From the NCBI GenBank assembly GCA_964465665.1, contig CAYXKM010000326.1, positions 1 to 22,677 on the forward strand: 22,677 nt of DNA, in the 5' to 3' direction. This document shows positions 1-7,511 of the stretch, piece by piece (within the stretch, counting starts at the first letter, position 1; every line of letters starts with the position of its first letter). A program made the translations under genes and the position numbers. The notes beneath the pieces are model-generated. The model worked only from the letters and a program-made list of their open reading frames with translations, was not told where the DNA came from and made no database searches. Source of the stretch: JAKEGN01 sp964465665. GTDB lineage: Bacteria > Pseudomonadota > Gammaproteobacteria > Steroidobacterales > Woeseiaceae.

Positions 1-851
1 AGCCTGTCGATCAGGTCGTTCCTCGGCGCAACCAGTCCGACCCAGAAACGCTCGTTCAGGCCGGTATTGATGTTGTCGGGAAAGCCGGGGAGGTTTTCCA
101 GCACGACCTCGTTTCGGCCACGATCGGGTCCCTCCAGCCAGTACCGCCGGATTCGATAGCTTGCAGTCTCGCTGATCAGCAGGAACTGCTGATCAGCGCT
201 GATTGCCACACCGTTGGCATAGTTCAGACCGCTCATGATGACGCGCGTTGCGCCGGTTGCCGGATCGAATTCGAACACGCGGCCGTGGTCGCCGTGTTCG
301 ACGATGTCGAGCAGGCTTGCGTCATAGGCATCGCCGAATTCACGGCCGCTGAATTTCGAACTCGACTCCGAGAAATAGATTTTGCCGGCCGTCGAAACGG
401 CAACATCGTTCGGATACACGGGAAGGCCGGGAGACCACTCGGCCACCAACACGGTCACCTGGCCATCCGGCGCCACCGACTGCAAACCGAGCTGCGAGTT
501 GGCGACGATAAGGTTACTGTCACTGTCGAATTCCAGACCGAGCGGACGGCCGCCGGTCTCCGCAAATATGCTCAGCTCGGCGCCGTCGGGCCGCACGCGG
601 AGTATCCTGCCGCCGATGCTGCTGGTGTAAATGAAACCACCGCGGCCGGTGATGTCTTCCGGACTCTCATGTTCCCCGAGATCGATGATTGCGATCTTTG
701 CTAGCCGGTCATTGGCTTCAAACGGGTCCACGAGGCCTTGGTCGCGCGGCGCGTCCCAGGCGACGGGTGATACCGGCACCGGCCAGGACAGCAGGTAGGC
801 CAGCAGCAGGGCAAATCCGAGGCCCGCAACAATTGCGAAACGCTTCAGCAT
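1..851 (-). CDS. strictosidine synthase/SMP-30-like beta-propeller protein, C-terminus cut by window edge
   Basis: Reading back from ATG at 851 the frame stays open to base 1, giving at least 283 residues, so the C-terminus lies outside the window. The N-terminus (MLKRF, then a hydrophobic stretch to about residue 23) looks like an uncleaved anchor or signal sequence, placing the rest in the periplasm. Propeller-like repeats follow. The segment near residues 230-265 (SETASYRIRRYWLEGP, then LPGFPDNI) is characteristic of the strictosidine synthase/APMAP family. Members are calcium-dependent six-bladed propellers, often lactonases or arylesterases; true strictosidine synthase activity is not expected in bacteria. 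The substrate is unknown. The gene begins 16 bases after the folE stop, so it is probably co-transcribed with folE. No clear Shine-Dalgarno sequence is visible. Confidence 0.8.
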   Translation of the reverse strand, partial: MLKRFAIVAGLGFALLLAYLLSWPVPVSPVAWDAPRDQGLVDPFEANDRLAKIAIIDLGEHESPEDITGRGGFIYTSSIGGRILRVRPDGAELSIFAETGGRPLGLEFDSDSNLIVANSQLGLQSVAPDGQVTVLVAEWSPGLPVYPNDVAVSTAGKIYFSESSSKFSGREFGDAYDASLLDIVEHGDHGRVFEFDPATGATRVIMSGLNYANGVAISADQQFLLISETASYRIRRYWLEGPDRGRNEVVLENLPGFPDNINTGLNERFWVGLVAPRNDLIDR

Positions 852-867
852 GATAGAAATGTTGGGC

Positions 868-1497
868 TCAGCCAATCATCCGCAGGAACTCGGCACGCGT
901 GCGCGCATCCTTGCGGAACAGGCCGAGCATCTGGCTAGTGACCATGGAGACCCCCGACTTGTGCACCCCGCGAGTCGTCATGCACTGGTGCGACGCCTCG
1001 ATGACCACTCCGACACCCCGCGGACCGAGCACGTCGTTGATGCAGTTCGCGATCTGCGCCGTCATTTTTTCCTGTACCTGGAATCGTCTGGCAAATGCGT
1101 CGACCACACGCGCAAGCTTGCTGATCCCGACCACCTTGTCGCTCGGCAGGTAGCCGACATGTGCCTTGCCGATGATCGGCGCCATGTGATGCTCGCAATG
1201 CGATTCGAACGCAATATCGCGAAGCACAATCATTTCGTCGTAGCCCTCGACCTCTTCGAAGGTTCGCCGCAAGTACGTTACCGGGTCTTCCTTGTAACCA
1301 CTGAACCAGTCCTCGTAGGCCAGTGCAACGCGCTTCGGCGTGTCGATCAGGCCTTCACGACCCGGATCTTCGCCGGCCCACAATAACAGCGTACGCACGG
1401 CTTCCTCGGCCTGCTCACGCGCGGGACGCCGGGGTTTCCTGTTGCTCGCCTTTTTCAATTCCTCACCTGCCTGGATGGTAATTTGGCGGTTCCGCAC
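868..1497 (-). CDS. folE: GTP cyclohydrolase I
   Basis: This enzyme converts GTP to 7,8-dihydroneopterin triphosphate, the first step of tetrahydrofolate (and some queuosine/biopterin) synthesis in the cytoplasm. The 209-residue product has the family hallmarks: SHCEHH (C101 and H104) and QCM (C172) match the zinc ligands Cys110, His113 and Cys181 of the E. coli enzyme. The GREGLIDTPKRV and GISKLARVVDAFARRFQVQE blocks are typical of the family. The longest reading starts with GTG at 1497. A TTG at 1458, five bases after AGGTG, would remove 13 poorly conserved residues and is a credible alternative. It lies 38 bases after the DNA glycosylase gene in the same direction. This is the zinc-dependent type, not FolE2. 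Confidence 0.96.
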   Translation of the reverse strand: MRNRQITIQAGEELKKASNRKPRRPAREQAEEAVRTLLLWAGEDPGREGLIDTPKRVALAYEDWFSGYKEDPVTYLRRTFEEVEGYDEMIVLRDIAFESHCEHHMAPIIGKAHVGYLPSDKVVGISKLARVVDAFARRFQVQEKMTAQIANCINDVLGPRGVGVVIEASHQCMTTRGVHKSGVSMVTSQMLGLFRKDARTRAEFLRMIG

Positions 1498-1535
1498 GAT
1501 ACTACCCGCATTGGCAGTCCGGATGTAGTTGCCGG

Positions 1536-2414
1536 TCAGTCGTCGATGCTGTCCGGCCAGTCCGCTTTCAGAAGCCGGGACAGTGCGCGGTCCGCCAGCA
1601 GTCGTCCGCCGGTCTGGCAGCGCGGGCAGTAATTGGTTTCATTGCTCTTGTAGCGGATGCGCTGCACGAGGGTTCCGCAGACGGGACAGGGCTTGCCGAA
1701 TCGCCCGTGAACCGCCATGCCGTTGCGGAATGCAGTGACTTTTTTAGGGAACTGCGTGTCGGATTCGATCATCAGTTTGTCGCGCCATGTGCCGAGCACG
1801 GCGCGCATCGCGTCATAGAGTTTCTGCCGGGCGCCCGGATCGAGTTTCTGTGTATGCGCGATCGGTGACAGACCTGCGGCGTGCAGTATTTCGTCGGAAT
1901 AACTGTTGCCGATGCCGCTGAACTTGCGCGGATCGGTAAGCGCGCGTTTGAGCGTTCGATTTTCGCAGGTCAGCCGATCGGCAAACTCGGCAAGCGTACA
2001 TAGCAACGGTTCGATGCCGCCGGGATCTTGCGCCGCCAGTGCGTCGTGGCCCTGGACAAAGTGCAATGATGCGCGTTTTTTCGTGCCCGCCTCGCTCACT
2101 GACAACGATCCGCTGGAGAAATCGAGGATCGCCAGCCGGTTTCGGCCGGCCATCGCAGCCCGATCGTCGTGCCAGTGCAATCGGCCGGCGATCATCAGGT
2201 GCAGCACCAGCCAGTAGTCGCCTTCGAGGCCGATGGCTATGCGCTTGCCGATGCGCCTCAGTCCGCAGACCACGCGGCCGTTGCTGAGTTGGAGCGGCGG
2301 TTCCACGGTGCGCAGCAGAAAAGGAGTTGCGATCCGCACCTCATGCAGCACGTGACCGCTGATGCGGTCGTTCAGTCTCGCTACATAGACATCGATGTCG
2401 GGCAGTTCCGGCAA
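1536..2414 (-). CDS. Fpg/Nei-family DNA glycosylase, PELPD subfamily
   Basis: The protein (292 residues) belongs to the formamidopyrimidine/endonuclease VIII family, which excises oxidised bases and cleaves the abasic strand using the N-terminal proline. The start codon is TTG at 2414, fixed by the invariant Pro-Glu immediately after it (MPELPD) and by GAGGAG nine bases upstream. Visible key residues are P2, E3, K57 (damage-site lysine), the GIGN motif with N170, and a C-terminal zinc finger C243-C246-C263-C266. The arginine that normally sits five residues before the third zinc cysteine (R258 of E. coli Fpg) is replaced by N258 in the sequence SNETNYC. From memory, this SNETNYC...TGGRLLADRALSRLL ending marks a distinct Fpg-like clade, so it may not be a true 8-oxoguanine glycosylase. 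It lies between msrA and folE. Confidence 0.9.
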   Translation of the reverse strand: MPELPDIDVYVARLNDRISGHVLHEVRIATPFLLRTVEPPLQLSNGRVVCGLRRIGKRIAIGLEGDYWLVLHLMIAGRLHWHDDRAAMAGRNRLAILDFSSGSLSVSEAGTKKRASLHFVQGHDALAAQDPGGIEPLLCTLAEFADRLTCENRTLKRALTDPRKFSGIGNSYSDEILHAAGLSPIAHTQKLDPGARQKLYDAMRAVLGTWRDKLMIESDTQFPKKVTAFRNGMAVHGRFGKPCPVCGTLVQRIRYKSNETNYCPRCQTGGRLLADRALSRLLKADWPDSIDD

Positions 2415-2461
2415 TGGACGCGACTCCTCAATCGTGCCGCCTTATGCCGCCGAGGACATCC

Positions 2462-3079
2462 TCAGGTCAGGCCGACCGGACAACTGACGCCGGTTCCGCC
2501 TATACCGCAGTAGCCGTCCGGGTTCTTTGCAAGGTATTGCTGGTGATAATCCTCGGCATAGTAAAACTCGCCGAGGCTCGCGATTTCGGTAGTAATGGTA
2601 CCGTGCCCTGCCTCGATCAGCTGATGCTGGTAGGTGACCATCGATGCCCTTGCCAGCCGCGCCTGGCGCGCATCCGTCGTGTAAATCGCCGAACGGTATT
2701 GAGTACCGATGTCGTTGCCCTGCTGCATGCCCTGGGTCGGGTCATGATTTTCCCAGAACACTTTCAGCAACTCGTCGTAACTGATCTGGTTCGGATCGAA
2801 TATCACGAGCACCACTTCGGCATGGCCGGTAAGCCCGGCACAGACTTCCTTGTAATCGGCATTCGGCGTACTTCCGCCAGCGTAGCCGACTGCCGTGGTC
2901 CACACCCCCGGTGTTTCCCAGAGCAGGCGTTCGGCACCCCAGAAGCAGCCCATGCCGAAGACGGCCTTGCACATTTCGTCGGGAAAGGGCTCCCTTATAG
3001 GTCGTCCGTTGACGAAATGCTTCGCGGCAACCGCCATGGGCTTCGCTCGACCCGGCAGCACTTCGTGCGCGTCGGGCAT
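2462..3079 (-). CDS. msrA: peptide-methionine (S)-S-oxide reductase MsrA
   Basis: MsrA reduces methionine-S-sulfoxide in proteins and free methionine, repairing oxidative damage in the cytoplasm with thioredoxin as reductant. The open frame runs back to 3181, but I choose ATG at 3079. It has AGGAGA six to seven bases upstream, it avoids overlap with the upstream peptidase gene, and the resulting 205 residues (MPDAHEV...) match the E. coli length of about 212. The nucleophile is C45 in GMGCFWGAE. Further blocks are GYAGG, TGHAEVV, FWENHDPTQG and EDYHQQYL. The C-terminal YCGIGGTGVSCP carries the two recycling cysteines (about C191 and C200). It has no signal peptide. It sits between an M23 peptidase gene and a DNA glycosylase gene, all in one direction. 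Confidence 0.97.
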   Translation of the reverse strand: MPDAHEVLPGRAKPMAVAAKHFVNGRPIREPFPDEMCKAVFGMGCFWGAERLLWETPGVWTTAVGYAGGSTPNADYKEVCAGLTGHAEVVLVIFDPNQISYDELLKVFWENHDPTQGMQQGNDIGTQYRSAIYTTDARQARLARASMVTYQHQLIEAGHGTITTEIASLGEFYYAEDYHQQYLAKNPDGYCGIGGTGVSCPVGLT

Positions 3080-3110
3080 GGTTGTTCTCCTGTTGCTGGC
3101 TGACATCGGT

Positions 3111-3998
3111 TCAGAACCCCGTGCTTGACCGTTGCCCGGTCCCGATCCGGCGCTCCGGATCCCCGGGATCGACGGCGACATACATTCCGCCCCGTCGCGG
3201 CTGATCGACTATGCCATCAGCGCTTAAGAATCGAAACGGCACCGACTGCTCTTTGCCGCGCTCGATGGCCCGGTATACCCCGAAATGCAGATGGGGCAGT
3301 GCCGAATGACCGGTATTCCCCGAGAGCCCGATCAGCTGGCCGGCCGAAACCGCTTCGCCGACGTCGACCAGCACCCCGTTTTTCTGCAGGTGGTAATACT
3401 CACCCGTGGTCTCGTCGTCGTGGAGTATGACGATGTAGTTCGCCGCACCGGAGCACTCGTCGCTCCAGCAACCCCGGGAATTCGATTCCTCGATTCGTGC
3501 CACGATGCCGGTCCTTGCCGCATGCACCGGCGTCCCCTCATTCATTTTGAAATCGACCGCGTACTGCTCGATACCGGTGTGACTGAACCGCGATCCGAAT
3601 CCCTGCAAGACCCGGTAACTGCGTCCGCTCGCATAAGGCAGCATGTACACCTGGTCCTCGTCGTGCAACGCGTCTTTGTTGCCGATGGTCCATTGACAGC
3701 GCAGGGCCCGCCCGTATGTCTGCTGGCTGCTGCGCTCAAATACCGGCAGTACCAGCGATTGCCCTGCCGGAAGCGTCTGGGTGATTTCCGCAGGTCCGTC
3801 CACCTGATATCTGCGGGTATCGAACTGTAACGAAAACGTCAATGGCACCGGGCTCCGGTTCGATGCGAGCAGGCTGCCTTGCGCATGATCATCGGTGGAC
3901 TCGATGCAGACCCAATCGCAGCTGCACTCTGCCGCCGCTGTTTGGTATGGGTGGAGTAGGGCGGGGCTGAGCAAAATCGCGGAAAGAGTCGCCTTCAT
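3111..3998 (-). CDS. exported M23-family (LytM-type) metallopeptidase
   Basis: The 295-residue product starts with a signal peptide (MKATLSAILLSPALL..., probable cleavage after about A23). It has an Ig-like or all-beta N-terminal part (residues 25-110) rich in cysteines. An M23/LytM domain spans about 130-245. The zinc ligands are visible as H140-x8-D149 and the HLH motif at 236-238 in ALPHLHFGVY, with an additional H203. All ligands are present, so it should be an active peptidoglycan endopeptidase or a related periplasmic hydrolase rather than a degenerate EnvC-type activator. Its ATG shares one base with the stop of the upstream TPR gene (TGATG), implying translational coupling. The stop is 31 bases before msrA. 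Confidence 0.9.
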   Translation of the reverse strand: MKATLSAILLSPALLHPYQTAAAECSCDWVCIESTDDHAQGSLLASNRSPVPLTFSLQFDTRRYQVDGPAEITQTLPAGQSLVLPVFERSSQQTYGRALRCQWTIGNKDALHDEDQVYMLPYASGRSYRVLQGFGSRFSHTGIEQYAVDFKMNEGTPVHAARTGIVARIEESNSRGCWSDECSGAANYIVILHDDETTGEYYHLQKNGVLVDVGEAVSAGQLIGLSGNTGHSALPHLHFGVYRAIERGKEQSVPFRFLSADGIVDQPRRGGMYVAVDPGDPERRIGTGQRSSTGF

Positions 3999-5704
3999 CA
4001 GCGCTCTTGCGATGACGATCCGGCAAGTTCCGATTCTGCCGGCGCCGCGACGAGATCCGACGGCCGATAAAAGAAATCGTGGGTATAGGTCATGTCGCCG
4101 ACCGGGACGATTTCCCCCTCTTTCAGGCGAGGCCGGTGCACCAGGTCGCGGACTCCGCGGACCACGTCGTTTTCCATTTCGACGAGCCCTGGTGGTCGCG
4201 CCTCGACCAGACTGATGTTCGTGGCCTTTCCCGACGTGTCGATGGAATAGCCGACGACTATTGTTCCCCGCTCGAAGTTTTCCGGCGGTGCGCCGGCGTA
4301 GTCCTGTCGTGCGCTGTTGTGATAAAGGTCCGGACTGATGTCTTGCAGTATGACCTGCGTTTCCAGATTGCTGATACGGCTGGGGATTCTTTCCTCATCC
4401 TCCGAAAGAAGCTTCCAGGTGTCCTGGTAGGCTCGCGCAGCCCGGGACCCACGACCCGACAACGTGTAGAAATCGCCGAGGGCGAGCATGCTGCCGCGCA
4501 GGATCTCCCAGTCTGATTGCGGACTTTCCCCGGCGATCCGCAATGCGCGCTTCAGATAGACTTCACCCCCGGACGCCGGTGTGTAGGTCTGCATCTCCGG
4601 GTCGTAAGGTTCGACGAAAAGATAGGACTTGCCCAGTCCGGTCAGCGGCGGAATGAGCGCGATATCGTCCTTGCCGCGGGACTTTTCGAGGATGCGGATG
4701 ATTTTTCTGTAGGCGTTGCGCTCGGAATTGTAACGCTGCATCCGGTGCATCCAGATGGCCTCGCGCTCGAGCGCCGGCAACGCAGCATCGCTGTTCGGAT
4801 CGATATTGCGCATTTGCAGATTGACGACGTTTTCCTGAACGTCCAGCGCCTCGTCGACTTCGCCGACCGTGAGATAGGTTTCGGTCAGCGCATCAAGCAC
4901 GTCTATCTGCTGCAGATTATGCGGCCCTTCATTGACATGGCTCACGTGCACGGCGCGATCGAACGTCTCCTTGGCCAGGTCCGGCCTGCCGGCCCCGAGT
5001 TGTGCGGCCCCCAGTCCCTTGAGCGGATTGACCAGCGTTGCGTGCAACCGGTCCTCGATACGTTCGATGATATCGATTGCAGCCTTGTAGTTGAGCTGCG
5101 CCGATTCGAACTCCCTGTTGTGATACTGGGCCGTACCGAGGTTTGTCAACGCTTTGGCCGAATCGAGACTGTTGATGCCGTAGAGTTTGATCGACAGTTC
5201 GACGATGCGCTTTGCCAGCGTGTCAGCTTCGTCAAACATGTGGTTTTCGACAGACGATTTGTACAGTTCGAAGCTGCGCAGGAGCTCGGCTTTGTCGCGC
5301 TCTTCCTCGGACTCGGGGTCCTGCCACTCCCGGTCGAGGTCTTCCGTGCGGAAATCACTGACCGGTGCAGTGTCATCGGCGCTGTCGCCGCTCTCGACAC
5401 CGGTAGCATCGACGCTGATTTCATTGTCGGCTGGCTCCCCGTCAGCGATTGGCCCGTCACTGAGGGGTTCCGCGTTGCCCGATTCGTCGTCCGATTCGTC
5501 GTTGACACGCTCGTCAGCGACCGACGGCTCCGTTGCGGGTTCGTCTTCCGCGCCATCCTCTTCAGGAAAAACGATCTCGCGGATTGCCGCATCGTCTTCG
5601 TTGCCTTGTTGCACATCCTGCGGCACGGGGTCCTGCGCGAGGGCGGAAGCCGGCGCAAGGCAACAGATCAGGGCGCAGATTTTAAGCAGTTGGGAATGGT
5701 TCAT
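3998..5704 (-). CDS. exported TPR protein with TonB-C-like C-terminal domain
   Basis: The frame is open to 5797, but ATG at 5704 gives a good signal peptide (MNHSQLLKICALICCLAPASALA, cleavage after A23) and 568 residues; ATG at 5737 is the alternative. After the signal comes a strongly acidic, low-complexity stretch (about 35-140). A helical TPR-like array follows (about 140-350, with units such as ALTNLGTAQYHNREFESAQ and GLGAAQLGAGRPDLAKETF), then further helical repeats to about 440. The end (about 476-545, FERGTIVVGYSIDTSGKATNISLVE) resembles the TonB C-terminal fold. It lacks the proline-rich spacer and permanent N-terminal anchor of a true TonB, so energy transduction is doubtful. I infer a periplasmic scaffold that may bind envelope partners. 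The coupled M23 peptidase downstream suggests a shared envelope role. Function is otherwise unknown. Confidence 0.85.
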   Translation of the reverse strand: MNHSQLLKICALICCLAPASALAQDPVPQDVQQGNEDDAAIREIVFPEEDGAEDEPATEPSVADERVNDESDDESGNAEPLSDGPIADGEPADNEISVDATGVESGDSADDTAPVSDFRTEDLDREWQDPESEEERDKAELLRSFELYKSSVENHMFDEADTLAKRIVELSIKLYGINSLDSAKALTNLGTAQYHNREFESAQLNYKAAIDIIERIEDRLHATLVNPLKGLGAAQLGAGRPDLAKETFDRAVHVSHVNEGPHNLQQIDVLDALTETYLTVGEVDEALDVQENVVNLQMRNIDPNSDAALPALEREAIWMHRMQRYNSERNAYRKIIRILEKSRGKDDIALIPPLTGLGKSYLFVEPYDPEMQTYTPASGGEVYLKRALRIAGESPQSDWEILRGSMLALGDFYTLSGRGSRAARAYQDTWKLLSEDEERIPSRISNLETQVILQDISPDLYHNSARQDYAGAPPENFERGTIVVGYSIDTSGKATNISLVEARPPGLVEMENDVVRGVRDLVHRPRLKEGEIVPVGDMTYTHDFFYRPSDLVAAPAESELAGSSSQER

Positions 5705-5795
5705 CGTATCCCGGAAGTAACGGTTTCCAGCACTCATATGTGACTTGCCGGGGGTCATTAAGTTCTGGCGTACGTGGCGCTGCCAAGGCCCGATC

Positions 5796-5801
5796 ACTAT
5801 A
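5796..5801 (-). promoter_or_regulatory. possible -10 element for the TPR gene
   Basis: On the minus strand TATAGT is the best -10-like hexamer between the radical SAM gene and the TPR gene. It would give a leader of about 85 bases to the ATG at 5704. No convincing -35 hexamer is seen at the right spacing, so this is weak support. Confidence 0.25.
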
Positions 5802-5866
5802 CATTTTCGGGCATGGTACGGGTACCGCCCCGGATGCCGGGATTATGCCAGCAAAGCCGCGAAATA

Positions 5867-6928
5867 TTAGCTGAAATCCATCGACTGCTGACGAGCTCCC
5901 GGCTTACGAAACTGTTTGCAATCAAGGGTTTGCCTGTGTCGACCGGTAGCGACTCCGCATCGTTTGCAGGCGGCGGCGAATCGCTGGGCAATCATGTCGG
6001 CGTAAGCGCCGCGGCCGGACTGGCGAAGGCCGAAGCGGGCGTCATAATCCTTGCCTCCGCTGGCCTGGCGTACCAGGCTCATGACATGCGCCGCCCGGTC
6101 CGGCATGTGCGTCGTCAGCCATTCCTGAAACAGTATGCTCACCTCATGCGGCAGCCGGAGAAAAATGTAGCTCGCGTGTGAAACGCCTCGCGCCGCTGCA
6201 TTGGCTACGACGGATTCGATTTCCCGGTCGTTGATGGCCGGAATGATCGGCGCCATCAGCAGGCTGACCGGCACGCCCGACTTGTGCAGGTCATCGATAA
6301 GGCGAAAACGGGATTCCGCTGCGGGCACCCGCGGTTCGAGAAGCCGTTTGAGATCGCTGTCCATGGTTGGCACGCTGATCGCCACCGTGCAGAGCTTCTG
6401 CTCGGCCAAAGCGGACAGCAGATCGATGTCGCGACGCATGAGGCTGCCTTTGCTGATCAGGCTGACCGGGTGTCTGTATTCGAGAAATGCCTCGAGCAAT
6501 GCACGCGTGATACCGAATCGTTTTTCGGCCGGCTGGTAGGGATCGGTGTTGGCGCCTATCGTGATCGGTTCGACCATATAGCCCGGCTTTTGCCATTCGG
6601 CGAGCAGCCGCTCAACCGCGTTCGGCTTGTAGAAAATCTTGCTTTCGAAATCGAGTCCCGGCGACAGGTCGAGGTAACTGTGGCTGGGGCGCGCATAGCA
6701 ATATATGCAGCCGTGTTCGCATCCCTGGTACGGGTTGATGGAACGGTCGAACGGTACGTCGGGCGACGTGTTGCTGCTGATAATGCGGCGCGCCTGCATC
6801 GGCCGGTATTCAGTTTCGGGCGCCGTGAGTTCGTTCAAGACTTCAGGGTCGGCCTCGGTCTGTCGACGTTCGAATCGCCCTGGCAACCGGGATACGGCGC
6901 CTCGGCCTTTGTAAACGGTCGCTGCCAT
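5867..6928 (-). CDS. PA0069-family radical SAM protein (spore photoproduct lyase-like)
   Basis: The product (353 residues from ATG 6928) carries a radical SAM cluster motif C70-x3-C74-x2-C77 within GCEHGCIYCYARPSH, followed by GANTDPYQP, LISKGSLMRRDIDLL, AISVPTMD and RLIDDLHKSGVPVSLLMAPIIPAIND. This whole pattern is that of the PA0069 family, related in fold to the spore photoproduct lyase group. Its reaction is not established. A TTG at 6964 would give a longer N-terminus, but it would place the LexA box inside the coding region, so ATG 6928 (MAATVYKGRG) is preferred. The Shine-Dalgarno sequence is poor. A LexA-type operator lies eight bases upstream, suggesting DNA-damage induction. An SPL-like repair role is an inference from fold and regulation, not shown. 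Confidence 0.93.
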   Translation of the reverse strand: MAATVYKGRGAVSRLPGRFERRQTEADPEVLNELTAPETEYRPMQARRIISSNTSPDVPFDRSINPYQGCEHGCIYCYARPSHSYLDLSPGLDFESKIFYKPNAVERLLAEWQKPGYMVEPITIGANTDPYQPAEKRFGITRALLEAFLEYRHPVSLISKGSLMRRDIDLLSALAEQKLCTVAISVPTMDSDLKRLLEPRVPAAESRFRLIDDLHKSGVPVSLLMAPIIPAINDREIESVVANAAARGVSHASYIFLRLPHEVSILFQEWLTTHMPDRAAHVMSLVRQASGGKDYDARFGLRQSGRGAYADMIAQRFAAACKRCGVATGRHRQTLDCKQFRKPGARQQSMDFS

Positions 6929-6934
6929 ACCGGT

Positions 6935-6954
6935 GACTGTATATAAACACAGTA
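6935..6954. promoter_or_regulatory. LexA (SOS) box upstream of the PA0069-family gene
   Basis: The core reads CTGT-ATATAAAC-ACAG (6937-6952), the exact CTGT-N8-ACAG arrangement of gammaproteobacterial LexA operators. It matches 17 of 20 positions of the E. coli consensus TACTGTATATATATACAGTA. It lies in the 55-base gap between the lipoprotein stop and the radical SAM ATG, where a repressor should block that gene. On the minus strand, TATATA-like hexamers inside the box could serve as a -10 element, so the message may have a very short leader. Confidence 0.75.
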
Positions 6955-6983
6955 TCAGTCGCAAGCGCCAACGGGTACCCCCG

Positions 6984-7346
6984 TCAGTTCAGAACCTTGT
7001 AGCCCCGGCCGCGCAGGCACTGCTTGACCACCATCTGCTTGTCGTCGTCTGCCTCGAGCCCGGACCGGGTCGCGCCCCAGATGCTGCCGTACCCTGCGCC
7101 CTCTGCAGCATTGCCGCTGATGGCGCCCGTGGCTGCTCCTACCACCGCACCGCCGGCAGCGCCCTTGGCCACGCCCTTTTCCATGTGGATCTGTTCCGCG
7201 TAGGCACTGCATTCTTCAAGGTCTGTCTGGTACCGGGACATGTCCACGCCCTTGGAATCGATGATGGGCTCGGGATGGGCCGAACAGCCCGCCAGGCCGG
7301 CCAGTACCAGCAACCCTGTCGCCACTCGGTTTGTCGCTTGCCTCAT
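6984..7346 (-). CDS. glycine-zipper lipoprotein
   Basis: This 120-residue protein begins with a lipoprotein signal ending in the lipobox LAGC (C21), so it should be lipidated and anchored in the envelope. A short soluble part containing C46 is followed by a glycine-zipper segment (about 58-91: GVAKGAAGGAVVG, AATGAISG, GAGYGSIWGA), which can form tightly packed membrane hairpins. A short tail includes C110, which could pair with C46. The family is common in proteobacterial envelopes (17 kDa antigen/SlyB-like proteins), with no defined biochemical role. The start is supported by AAAGGA eight bases before ATG 7346. It lies upstream of the SOS box and is probably transcribed separately from the radical SAM gene. 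Confidence 0.85.
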   Translation of the reverse strand: MRQATNRVATGLLVLAGLAGCSAHPEPIIDSKGVDMSRYQTDLEECSAYAEQIHMEKGVAKGAAGGAVVGAATGAISGNAAEGAGYGSIWGATRSGLEADDDKQMVVKQCLRGRGYKVLN

Positions 7347-7511
7347 CTGTTGTGTCCTTTGTTCTTTATTGAGATTGGATGCTACTCGGAACCCGTAGTT
7401 ATGCCGTTCGACCCCGCGCAGTCTGCTTGGATTCCCCGGGCACTTGCGCTACAAATGCCCGCGCTATTCAACGCACCGGCCAGCCGCCGGTTGACCTGTC
7501 CCGGGAATCCG

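Noticed and set aside
4517..5743. 408-residue plus-strand open frame
   Set aside because: It is antisense to the TPR gene, whose signal peptide, repeats and C-terminal domain are clear. The plus-strand product shows no recognisable domain and reflects the strong codon bias of the real gene.
5812..5841. Hairpins downstream of the radical SAM gene (CCCGG/CCGGG with ATG loop and GGTA/TACC)
   Set aside because: Stems are short and no T-run follows on the minus strand, so a terminator cannot be supported.
6933..7511. 193-codon N-terminal extension of the CDF transporter
   Set aside because: It runs antisense to the lipoprotein gene and through the SOS box region and has no CDF-family character. 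The transporter starts normally at 7512.
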